Assembly: GCA_022360055.1 (NCBI GenBank)
Contig: JAKSDO010000044.1
Coordinates: 1 to 51,511 of the forward strand
DNA length: 51,511 nucleotides
DNA from: Cytophagales bacterium
Lineage (GTDB): Bacteria > Bacteroidota > Bacteroidia > Cytophagales > Cyclobacteriaceae
Reading direction: 5' to 3'
The notes under the pieces are model-generated. The model saw only the letters and a program-made list of their open reading frames with translations. It was not told where the DNA came from and did not search any database. A program made the position numbers and the translations under genes. Positions 40,709 through 48,590 of this stretch are shown piece after piece. Each line of letters opens with the position of its first letter. The stretch's first letter is position 1.

Positions 40709-40826
40709 ATATTTGACAAAGATCTATTCGGATATAAAACATCGATTCAAAAGGTTTTGGTTTCTTATTTTTTATTAGACAATTTTGCAAGTTGTAGAAG
40801 CATTCAAGATCGGGTATCAGATAAAA

Positions 40827-41606
40827 TTGAAGTTTAATTTTTTCCTCATATTATTTTTCGTCTCTGCGCAGATGATGGCACAGGATACGGAGTATACCGT
40901 GACCGGTGAATATCATGGGAAAAATATATACGTGCAAAATCCATTGTCAAATGATAAGATAAACTTTTGCACCTCGGCAGTTTACCTGAATGAGCGTTTG
41001 ATCAATACTTCTCCCAAAACCTCGGCTTTTGAAATTCGTCTTTCTCATCTCGAGATTGGCGAACCTGTTTTTATTAAAATTACTCATAAGGAGGGATGTA
41101 CTCCAAAAATTATAAATCCGCAAGTAATTCGCAGTAAGAGTAAATTTCAATTTCTCCGCGTGCATGCGGACGAGCTTTCAGTTCACTGGTCGACCGTAGG
41201 GGAGCTGCCCTACGGGAAGTTTTTCCTTGAACATTATCGAAACCGGAAGTGGATCAATATTGAAACAATTACCGGAAAGGGGTCTTTTGAGGCAAATCAA
41301 TATGACCTTACACCTATGCATCATACCGGTGACAATAAATACAGGATTAAATATGTCCAGAATAATGGAAAAATATTTTTTAGTCCGGTATTCGATTATT
41401 TTCATGACGTCGAGCCAATTAGCTTTTTTCCTACCATGGTGGTGGATAAGATAACGCTTTCACGAGCAACCGATTATGCTGTAGTCGATTCGTATGGAAA
41501 TCAAATTACCAGGGGCAGGGGGAAAGAAATAGAGCTTAACAATTTAAAAGCGGGATTATACTTTCTCTATGTCGACAACCGGGAAGAGAAGTTTGTAAAG
41601 AAGTAA
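40827..41606 (+). CDS. Secreted protein with T9SS-like C-terminal domain
   Basis: The best start is the TTG at 40827, which puts MKFNFFLILFFVSAQMMAQ as signal peptide (259 residues). A TTG at 40785 is an alternative. The middle contains a fibronectin-III-like stretch (LSVHWSTVGELPYGKFFLEH ... YRIKYVQNNGKIFFSPVFDY). The C-terminus (FFPTMVVDKITL ... LKAGLYFLYVDNREEKFVKK) follows the type A sorting-domain pattern although the usual YPNP reads FFPT. Convergent with mtaB, with only 4 bp between stops. Function unknown. Confidence 0.65.
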   Translation: MKFNFFLILFFVSAQMMAQDTEYTVTGEYHGKNIYVQNPLSNDKINFCTSAVYLNERLINTSPKTSAFEIRLSHLEIGEPVFIKITHKEGCTPKIINPQVIRSKSKFQFLRVHADELSVHWSTVGELPYGKFFLEHYRNRKWINIETITGKGSFEANQYDLTPMHHTGDNKYRIKYVQNNGKIFFSPVFDYFHDVEPISFFPTMVVDKITLSRATDYAVVDSYGNQITRGRGKEIELNNLKAGLYFLYVDNREEKFVKK

Positions 41607-41610
41607 TTTT

Positions 41611-42930
41611 TCAAACAGCAGCAACTTTTGATCGGATGATCTCTCCTTGCATGATTCCGGTTGCACCTATCTCCAGGAGCGTAACAGGCAAGATCCGATT
41701 TGCCAAATCCGGGGAGTAATCGACGGCAACACGTATATAATTACCGGTAAATCCATGGATTTTCCCACCTTCGATATCCTTCTCAAAAAGAACATCCATC
41801 GTTTCCCCGATGAATTGTTCGTAAAAATACCGTCTTTTTTTTACGGATAATGATCTGAGCATTTTGGAGCGTTTTGCCCTTTCATCTTTTGATACGGCAT
41901 TTTCCATATTTATGGCCGGGGTATTCGGGCGCTCGGAATACGTAAAAACGTGCAGGTAAGATACCTTTAATTCATTCAGGAAGTTGTAGGTCTCCAGAAA
42001 ATCCTCCTCTGTTTCTCCCGGGAACCCGACAATGACATCAACTCCTGTGCAGGCATTTGGAATGGACGCGTTTATCCGGTGAATTCTGTCTTCGTACAAA
42101 TTCCTTAAATACCTGCGTCGCATTAATTTTAATACCTTATTGCTGCCAGACTGAAGCGGAATGTGGAAATGAGGCATGAATTTGTTCGAATTTGCGACAA
42201 AAGATATGATTTCTTCCGTGATGAGATTCGGCTCTATGGATGAAATTCGAAATCTTTCGATCCCCTTTATTCTATCCAGTTCTTTAATCAGGTCAATAAG
42301 ATAATATTTCCGCTCGCCATTCCGTATTCCAAAGTCTCCGGTATTTACACCGGTAAGTACGATTTCTTTTACGTTGTTATTGGCAATTGTACGTGCCGTC
42401 CGGAGTACATTCCCAATACTATCGCTTCGGCTTTTGCCTCTCGCCAGCGGAATGGTGCAAAACGAACAGGAATAATCGCAGCCATCCTGAATCTTTAAGA
42501 AGGTTCTTGTCCTGTCGTGCATCGAATAAGCATGATTAAAGGTTGTCGCTTCCGAAATGTCCTTTGCGTAAACGACCGTTTTCGGATGCTTTTCAAACCC
42601 ATCCAGCAATTCCAGCAGTCTGAATTTTTCGGATGCGCCTAACACCGCATCCACACCGGGGATCGAAGCTATCTCCTGAGGTTTCAGTTGCGCGTAACAG
42701 CCGATAACAATTATGTATGGATTTTCACTCACCTTCCGGGCATCTTTCACGACCTGGCGACATTTCTTATCGGCATTATCCGTCACCGAGCAGGTATTAA
42801 TTACAAAGATCTCCGGCGAATCATTGAATTCGACCTTTTGGTAACCATGCTCCCGAAACAACCGCATGATCGATGATGTCTCGGAAAAATTAAGCTTACA
42901 ACCTAATGTATGAAAGGCTACTTTTTTCAT
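41611..42930 (-). CDS. mtaB: tRNA t6A37 methylthiotransferase
   Basis: MtaB adds a methylthio group to t6A37 of tRNAs reading ANN codons. I use the ATG at 42930 (MKKVAFHTLGCKLN), giving 439 residues. The N-terminal UPF0004 domain shows cysteines in LGCKLN, NTCSVTDNADKKC and IGCYAQ; the radical SAM motif is CDYSCSFC; the C-terminal region is TRAM-like (GFTGNYIRVAV). 'CKLN' rather than 'CQMN' supports MtaB over MiaB. A TTG at 42939 is in frame but lies in a probable -7 box. A MITE ends 35 bp upstream of the start. Confidence 0.92.
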   Translation of the reverse strand: MKKVAFHTLGCKLNFSETSSIMRLFREHGYQKVEFNDSPEIFVINTCSVTDNADKKCRQVVKDARKVSENPYIIVIGCYAQLKPQEIASIPGVDAVLGASEKFRLLELLDGFEKHPKTVVYAKDISEATTFNHAYSMHDRTRTFLKIQDGCDYSCSFCTIPLARGKSRSDSIGNVLRTARTIANNNVKEIVLTGVNTGDFGIRNGERKYYLIDLIKELDRIKGIERFRISSIEPNLITEEIISFVANSNKFMPHFHIPLQSGSNKVLKLMRRRYLRNLYEDRIHRINASIPNACTGVDVIVGFPGETEEDFLETYNFLNELKVSYLHVFTYSERPNTPAINMENAVSKDERAKRSKMLRSLSVKKRRYFYEQFIGETMDVLFEKDIEGGKIHGFTGNYIRVAVDYSPDLANRILPVTLLEIGATGIMQGEIIRSKVAAV

Positions 42931-42936
42931 AGCCTG

Positions 42937-42944
42937 CAAAATTA
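42937..42944 (-). promoter_or_regulatory. -7 box (TAATTTTG) adjacent to mtaB start
   Basis: The minus-strand TAATTTTG matches TAnnTTTG and ends only 6 bp before the ATG at 42930, which would give a very short or leaderless mRNA. The -33 region would coincide with the junction of the MITE at 42965 and its target-site duplication, so the insertion may have replaced the original upstream element. Confidence 0.35.
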
Positions 42945-42964
42945 TGAATTTTATTGGTAGAAAA

Positions 42965-43150
42965 TACTGCCATCCGACGAATTCCCACCTGGAGAAGGAG
43001 GTTAGGGGGATTGGCCTTTATAATCAATGCTTTACAATGAAATTTTATGTCTGTAAAAAGTATGGGTGTTTTTAAGAATTTAAAGAAATGGCTTAATAAA
43101 CGCAAAAGAGCTATGTTTTCTCAATATTTACTTTTAGTCGGATGACAGTA
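42965..43150. mobile_element. MITE with 14-bp inverted ends and 9-bp target-site duplication
   Basis: The element begins TACTGCCATCCGAC (42965-42978) and ends GTCGGATGACAGTA (43137-43150), inverted repeats with one mismatch. It is flanked by the direct repeat GGTAGAAAA at 42956-42964 and 43151-43159. At 186 bp it has no coding capacity. An inverted partial copy lies at 47,188-47,320. Transposase family unknown. It sits just upstream of mtaB. Confidence 0.8.
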
Positions 43151-43160
43151 GGTAGAAAAT

Positions 43161-44038
43161 ATAACCGGAGCGTTTTATAATGGGGCGTTGTGCCTGTCGG
43201 ACAACTTATGACCATCTTTTGGTCTGATACATAAAACAGCTTTTTGATTCAATATTGCAATTGCTCCCTTTACCCGGATTATTGATCTCCATCCGTCAAA
43301 ATTCCAGTGCCATCTTCGTAAGTAATTGATTTTAAGTGCCATAAAATAAGGTTGATCCCGATAAGGCATAAAACATAGTAGCCCAAATTTGGGGAATGAA
43401 TAAAAGTAATGACCGGGGTTATTCCGATGCGTATTTGATTATGATTCATCCTTTTACAGATATATTATGCTTTGGAAAATGATTTATTGCGAATAAATCG
43501 GGATAAACAAACCGATGTTCCTATCCGTTTTTTGAGTGTTTTATGCTTTATCGGCACTGAGGGCGAGAAATTCCGTGAATTTTTCGGATTAATCATACAT
43601 GGATTAGTTCATACTATTCCCGGTCTTTGCTCGGCCGTAAAATCGCGATTTGTTACATTTTCAGGGGATTTTAGCCGGCTTTATTAGATAATTCCCAAGA
43701 CTTCATATCGGACAGGTTTATAATTTCAGACCGTCAAGGTTTACTTGGCGTATGGTGTTGAAACAGGATTTCATATATGTATTTGTAATACTTTCGGCGA
43801 GTGCGTATGTTTTTTTGAGCCCCCGGCTTCCATCGACGAAAAACCACATTTCATTTGGATCGTGTTCCTCTTTTCAAAATAGATAATGAGTGTTTTCGCT
43901 CCTAAAACAAATTATTCTAAGAAAAAATGTAATTTTTTAAATATTATTACCAGGCTGCAGTCAAAGCCCAATATGGTTTGGTAATTCGTCGCCATTTGGG
44001 CAATTTGTGCAATTATTAAACAGAACCACCGCATTATC
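43161..44038. other. Gene-free region with an inverted repeat
   Basis: About 880 bases without a confident gene. Short frames at 43175-43369 (minus) and 43472-43687 (plus) have no recognisable motif. A 17-bp inverted pair (CCGATAAGGCATAAAAC at 43358-43374; GTTTTATGCTTTATCGG at 43538-43554, one mismatch) brackets 163 bp and could be a further small element, but no target duplication was seen. Confidence 0.35.
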
Positions 44039-44623
44039 ATGAAACTTGTTGGCGTAATAATTCCTTTCTTGATTTTGTCAGCGAACGTCCGGGCACAAAA
44101 CTTGATTGTTGAAGAAGGGGTTGGAATAGGACGGTTAAAACTCGGGCAATCCTTGGAAGAGGTCATAAATGTTTTGGGATTTCAGGGCGAACTCAAATCC
44201 TACGACGATTATCTGGCGGAAGAGCTCTTTAATGAAGACCCTGAGATCGCATTGGAATGTGCTATTGGGTTTGACTATTATATTAAATTCGAACATTTAA
44301 TTACCCTGCCGGTATCCTATGTTTTTTTTAAAGACAACTCGATATCGCAAATCAAGATTTCCAGCTTCCCGGAGTATTTTTTTGCAATTGCCAGAGATAC
44401 CCGGACCAAGAACGGCCTGAACTTTTGGTCCCAGGGCTCTGAAATTACCGAGATCTATGGGTCACCGGATTTACAGGTGAATTATGACAACTTCATATTG
44501 GATTCCTATTTTTATTTTGATCGTGGAATTACCTTCAATTTGAGGGAAGATAATTACAGGTCGGCACATATTTATTCCAAGCTCAACTCGGATATCGTAG
44601 ACAAGTTCACGAATGAATTTTAG
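44039..44623 (+). CDS. Secreted protein of unknown function
   Basis: The 194-residue product has a signal peptide (MKLVGVIIPFLILSANVRAQ). The mature part begins with a BamE/SmpA-like 'small-outer-membrane-adaptor' pattern (GVGIGRLKLGQSLEEVINVLG), repeated more weakly near NFWSQGSEITEIYGSPD, and ends in a beta-rich region with many Tyr. That suggests a periplasmic fold of two similar halves. No catalytic motif. Its last four bases overlap the stop of the convergent kinase gene. Confidence 0.6.
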   Translation: MKLVGVIIPFLILSANVRAQNLIVEEGVGIGRLKLGQSLEEVINVLGFQGELKSYDDYLAEELFNEDPEIALECAIGFDYYIKFEHLITLPVSYVFFKDNSISQIKISSFPEYFFAIARDTRTKNGLNFWSQGSEITEIYGSPDLQVNYDNFILDSYFYFDRGITFNLREDNYRSAHIYSKLNSDIVDKFTNEF

Positions 44624-46380
44624 GTTGTCCTGGTATTTGCGGCAGAAACTTCATCGACCTTCTGGGCATACTTATGGTCCGGCAGTTCGATAATAAATTG
44701 CGAACCTTCTCCATACACCGAGTTGACCTTGATATTTCCATTGAGTTTCTGAACCATCTCATTTACTATATATAATCCCAGGCCGGATCCTTTCGATTTT
44801 TCAGAGGCCCTGTAAAACATGTCGAAGATTTTTCCCTGCAACTCTTTCCGGATTCCCTGTCCGTTATCTTCAACAATGAGCTGAAAGTTCCCATCAACCC
44901 TAAGCGCGGATATTCTGAGCCAGGGAGATTCGTTTCTCAGGTTTGAGAATTTACTGGCGTTTGACAAAAGGTTTTTGAGTATGACCTTTAATCTCAGCGG
45001 GTCGGAGATGACTTCAAAATCCGATGAAAGCGATACCCGAACGTCCAGCTTGTCGAACTGATCGCCGAAATCGTGTTCCTTAAGGATTTCATCAATGAAA
45101 TAGTAGAGATTTATTTCCCTCAGTTTTTTGCCCAACCGGATATTTCTGGAAAAATCAAGAATGTCTTCAATGAATTCATCGAGTCTATGGATCCTCGTTT
45201 TCATCAGGTTGAGGCAATCTTCTATCTCACGTTTATCGTTTGTTTTCAGCGCAATGTTTATCAGACCGAGAATTGATGTTAACGGAGACCGAATGTCATG
45301 CGATGCGCTGTAAACAAAATTGTCCAGCTCGAGATTTGTTTTTTCGAGCATTCGGTTTTGTTTTTTGATCCGCTCTTCCGCAATCTTTCGTTCATGAATT
45401 TTTATGATTGAGCCTACCATCCGCACCGGTTTCCCAGCTTTATTCCAGACGGCCTGGCCGGAATCACAAAACCAGTGGTATTCTCCGCCCTTTGTTCTAA
45501 GACGAATCTCTTCGGAATACTTGGAACCATTCAACAAGTGGTTTTGCAGGTTGAGCTTCGCACGGTTTACATCCTCCGGATGAATGAGTTCATAAAAATT
45601 TTCAATGGAGAAACGCTCCAGTTCATTTGCGTTGTAGCCAAGGAGCTTTTTCCACATGGGCGAATGATAGATTAAATTATTCTTGATGTCCCAGTCGTAT
45701 ATTCCGGCATTCGAACCGCTGATTGCCAATTCAAATCGTTGCTGACTTGCCTTTAGTTTTCTGGTGGTTCGGATCAAATTCCGGTCTTTGGCAATGAGGC
45801 TGTGCTCAATTGTTTTGTTAAGCTTTATAAGAAATACGATTACGAGAACCGTTGCCGAGAGGGAAATCAGGTATTGCAACGGGAAATTTGTTGTCGCAGA
45901 TGTTTCAAAAGCCTCCTGAGTCGGCATATTATAAAAATAGGTCGCCAAAAACAGTCCGATCGAGATGATGGTAAATATGGTGCCCTTGTGTACTTCTTTG
46001 TAATCGTATAAGGCAAATGCTGCGACGGTTATCGGGAAAAAGTTGAAATAATTTCCATTGTTTACCGGTTCGGTAAAACAGAACAAGGCAATTATGAGCA
46101 AGGTAGCTGCCAGCAACAGGATTTTGGCGTATTCGTATTTGCCGGACCGGTTGAGAAAAAATGAAATTATGGCAAAATTGATTAATGTTAAATAATAAAG
46201 GATTGCATTGTACATGCCGATATACATATCGAACAAAAAATAGAAGAGGCAGATGCAGATTACCAAAATGCTGAGATACCCGGTCAGCATCGCTCGTTTA
46301 AAGATGCTGGTAGATGTGATAAAATGATGCTCACCTAATATAAGGCGTTGGGAAAAATCCTCCAGATTGTGGTAAAACAT
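44620..46380 (-). CDS. PAS-containing membrane histidine kinase
   Basis: The 586-residue protein has about six N-terminal TM helices (residues 28-188), a PAS domain (about 212-330, with IYDWDIKNNLIYHSP), a HisKA domain whose phosphoacceptor is H361 (SASHDIRSPLTS), and a HATPase domain with N-box (LKNLLSNASKF), G1 (VEDNGQGI) and G2 (SKGSGLGLYIV). It is a complete sensor kinase without an attached receiver; no response-regulator gene is adjacent. The signal is unknown. It is convergent with the secreted-protein gene, overlapping by 4 bp. Confidence 0.92.
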   Translation of the reverse strand: MFYHNLEDFSQRLILGEHHFITSTSIFKRAMLTGYLSILVICICLFYFLFDMYIGMYNAILYYLTLINFAIISFFLNRSGKYEYAKILLLAATLLIIALFCFTEPVNNGNYFNFFPITVAAFALYDYKEVHKGTIFTIISIGLFLATYFYNMPTQEAFETSATTNFPLQYLISLSATVLVIVFLIKLNKTIEHSLIAKDRNLIRTTRKLKASQQRFELAISGSNAGIYDWDIKNNLIYHSPMWKKLLGYNANELERFSIENFYELIHPEDVNRAKLNLQNHLLNGSKYSEEIRLRTKGGEYHWFCDSGQAVWNKAGKPVRMVGSIIKIHERKIAEERIKKQNRMLEKTNLELDNFVYSASHDIRSPLTSILGLINIALKTNDKREIEDCLNLMKTRIHRLDEFIEDILDFSRNIRLGKKLREINLYYFIDEILKEHDFGDQFDKLDVRVSLSSDFEVISDPLRLKVILKNLLSNASKFSNLRNESPWLRISALRVDGNFQLIVEDNGQGIRKELQGKIFDMFYRASEKSKGSGLGLYIVNEMVQKLNGNIKVNSVYGEGSQFIIELPDHKYAQKVDEVSAANTRTT

Positions 46381-46527
46381 GAAAAAGTATTCATATCTAA
46401 TATAAAGAAAATTAGATTTTTGGAATTATCAAATAGATGAAGGCGATTTATTTTCAGGCGTATAAGGCTTTGCATTGCTGACGAATCTCAAAGAATAAGT
46501 GATCGAGATTTTGTGGTAAATGTTCCC

Positions 46528-46677
46528 AAGGCAAACGCATTTAACGTGTTTTTTATCACAATCCTCCGAGGTTTGCTATATATTATCTCCAAAGATGGCT
46601 TTTAATCGCATTGGAATTAGTTAACCGAAATCTTGGAGGATTTAAAGACCGATTTATTTTTTAAATGCGTTTGCCCT
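46528..46677. mobile_element. 150-bp MITE with 17-bp inverted ends and 12-bp target-site duplication
   Basis: The ends are AAGGCAAACGCATTTAA (46528-46544) and TTAAATGCGTTTGCCCT (46661-46677), inverted repeats with one mismatch. The direct repeat GTAAATGTTCCC stands on both sides (46516-46527 and 46678-46689). Inside, a second inverted pair (CAATCCTCCGAGGTTT near 46,559; AAATCTTGGAGGATT near 46,629) makes the whole element foldable as one long imperfect hairpin. No coding capacity. It lies immediately upstream of the tRNA-Pro promoter. Confidence 0.85.
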
Positions 46678-46718
46678 GTAAATGTTCCCGGTAATTTAGA
46701 ATGAATGCTTCTTTTCAA

Positions 46719-46726
46719 TATATTTG
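46719..46726 (+). promoter_or_regulatory. -7 box of tRNA-Pro (TATATTTG)
   Basis: TATATTTG matches TAnnTTTG, 9 bp before the mature tRNA 5' end. The -33 region would fall near 46,694-46,698 (TTTA), only a few bases beyond the target-site duplication of the upstream MITE. Confidence 0.5.
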
Positions 46727-46735
46727 GAATTCAAT

Positions 46736-46813
<78 letters not shown>

Positions 46814-46837
46814 AAACGAATCAAATGTCGGTAAAAG

Positions 46838-46868
46838 CCTCTAAATCGTATGATTTGGAGGTTTTTTT
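46838..46868 (+). terminator. Rho-independent terminator after tRNA-Pro
   Basis: The stem CCTCTAAATC (46838-46847) pairs with GATTTGGAGG (46852-46861), one G-U pair, 4-nt loop, followed by seven T. It lies 29 nt after the tRNA. Confidence 0.85.
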
Positions 46869-47187
46869 ATTTTTCTCCATTCCAAATTTCACCTTAAAAT
46901 CTATTGAAAATGTGCCGTTTCGGTGTCCCAATTTTATTATTATATTCGAGGTGCCTATTTATATGTAAGTAATTGTATATCAATAAGATAGGTAATTTAT
47001 TTTGAATAAAAATGTATTTGTTTCGTGCCCCTTTTTGAGAGGAGCACAAAATATTTTAGTCAAATAAACCATTTACGCATTAGAATTTATACTATGCCTA
47101 CGTTATCATTATAAATGGAGATTAACTTCATAATAAACTCATCTTTGTAATCAATAACATAATAGTGTGCCAGGTTAATTTCGACCC
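46869..47187. other. AT-rich gene-free region
   Basis: About 320 AT-rich bases with no gene seen. GTGCCAGGTTAATTTCGACCC near 47,167-47,187 sits next to the truncated end of the repeat copy and may be the end of another element; this could not be confirmed. Confidence 0.35.
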
Positions 47188-47320
47188 TTAAGCCACTTCT
47201 TTAAATTCTTAAAAGCACCTACTACTTTTTACAGACATAAAATTTCATTGTAAAGCATTAATTATAAAGGCCAATCCCCCTAACCCCCTTCGCCAAGGGG
47301 GAATTAGTCGGATGACAGTA
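47188..47320 (-). repeat. Inverted partial copy of the mtaB-upstream MITE
   Basis: Read on the minus strand, it matches 42,965-43,096 at about 120 of 131 positions, including the outer end TACTGTCATCCGAC. The other half of the element, with the second terminal repeat, is missing: the match ends at TTAAGCC (plus 47,188). It thus appears to be a truncated or recombined copy. It lies between tRNA-Pro and the RND efflux genes. Confidence 0.8.
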
Positions 47321-47482
47321 ATTGTTTATTCTATAATTTATAAAGTCGCTACCGTAGATTTGTAGTAATAAAATCCGATCAATAAGCAGCGAAGAGTTTT
47401 GTCAAATTCTTTCTTTTAATCATTCCATTAAAGCATTCAATCATTTCATGCACATAGTTTCAGACCGTAGATGAAGCTGAAA

Positions 47483-47490
47483 TACATTTG
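47483..47490 (+). promoter_or_regulatory. Candidate promoter of the RND operon (TACATTTG)
   Basis: TACATTTG matches TAnnTTTG 32 bp before the adaptor ATG. TTTC at 47,458-47,461 lies 21 bp upstream as a weak -33 element. Confidence 0.45.
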
Positions 47491-47522
47491 AAAATAATCT
47501 CACAAAAAAACAGTAAGATAAA

Positions 47523-48590
47523 ATGAATTCTAAAATTTCATTGCTGACAGTAATACTAATCAGTTTACTGGTATTCAGTTGTAAAAAGAAGGAATCCGAT
47601 GCTGGCAATTCCATCAGGTTTGTAAAAATTGAGAAAGTTGGTATGTCCAGGAGTCACCAGGAGCTAACGTTCAACGGAAAGATCATGGAAAACACCCTAA
47701 CTTCATTGTCGTTCAGAGTAGGCGGGCCATTGATCAAACTAAATGTCAATATTGGTGATTATGTGGAGCAAGGTGAAATAATTGCAGTGATCGATAAAAG
47801 GGATTATGAAATTCAGGTCAAATCTGCAAAAATTCAATACGACCAATTAAGTGGCGAATTTACTCGATACAAAGAATTATTTGAGAAAAACCGGATTCCG
47901 GCAAATTCTTACGAGAAGATTGAATCAGGGTATTTAATGGCAAAAACTGCTTATGAAAGTGCAGCGCATCAACTTAATGATACTGAACTGAAAGCTCCAT
48001 TTTCAGGGTTTGTCCATGAAAAATTTATAGAAAATCACCAGAAAGTTTCACCATTTGAACCTATCATCTCCATGATTGATGTTTCAGAATTGCAAGTTGT
48101 GACATCAATTCCAGAAAATCAGATGGAAGAAGTTAAAAAATCAAAAAATCAATATTTAGATATAGATAACGCTGACGTTTATGGCTTACCAATTTCTGTC
48201 TTAAGCATCGATGAAAAAGCAAGGCCTGATGGTCTTTACCAAATGAAATTCACCTTTCAAAATTTAAAAGGGCACAAAATACTCCCAGGAATGTCGGCTG
48301 AAATAAAGATGTCTTATAAAGAGGATTCGAAGGTTTCAGAAATACCAACAGGAGCAGTATTCAATTTGAATAATTCCTCTAATGTTTGGGTATATAACAA
48401 TCATTCAAAAAGTATAACGAGAAGGAAAGTTGAAGTGCGCGGATTATCACTGAATGGAAAAATTGAGGTTCTATCTGGATTAAGAGCTGATGAGTATATC
48501 GTAACGGCCGGGGTTTATAACCTAGTGGAAAATCAGCGGGTAAAACCACTGCAACCAAAGTCATCAACAAATATAGGAGGGTTATTGTAA
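47523..48590 (+). CDS. RND efflux periplasmic adaptor (membrane fusion protein), lipoprotein
   Basis: The 355-residue product has a lipobox (ISLLVFSCKKK). The adaptor order is visible: lipoyl half (FRVGGPLIKLNVNIGDYVEQGEIIAVID), a short helical hairpin, the second lipoyl half (TELKAPFSGFVHEKFIENHQKV), a beta-barrel (MKFTFQNLKGHKILPGMSAE) and a membrane-proximal domain (SITRRKVEVRGLSLNGKIEV). It connects the inner-membrane RND pump to a TolC-type duct. Its stop overlaps the pump start by one base (TAATG). The coding sequence is more A/T-rich than the rest of the window. Confidence 0.92.
   Translation: MNSKISLLTVILISLLVFSCKKKESDAGNSIRFVKIEKVGMSRSHQELTFNGKIMENTLTSLSFRVGGPLIKLNVNIGDYVEQGEIIAVIDKRDYEIQVKSAKIQYDQLSGEFTRYKELFEKNRIPANSYEKIESGYLMAKTAYESAAHQLNDTELKAPFSGFVHEKFIENHQKVSPFEPIISMIDVSELQVVTSIPENQMEEVKKSKNQYLDIDNADVYGLPISVLSIDEKARPDGLYQMKFTFQNLKGHKILPGMSAEIKMSYKEDSKVSEIPTGAVFNLNNSSNVWVYNNHSKSITRRKVEVRGLSLNGKIEVLSGLRADEYIVTAGVYNLVENQRVKPLQPKSSTNIGGLL

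Noticed and set aside
43472-43687. 71-codon plus-strand frame in a gene-free region
   Set aside because: No motif, no promoter, overlaps the right arm of an inverted repeat; not enough support.
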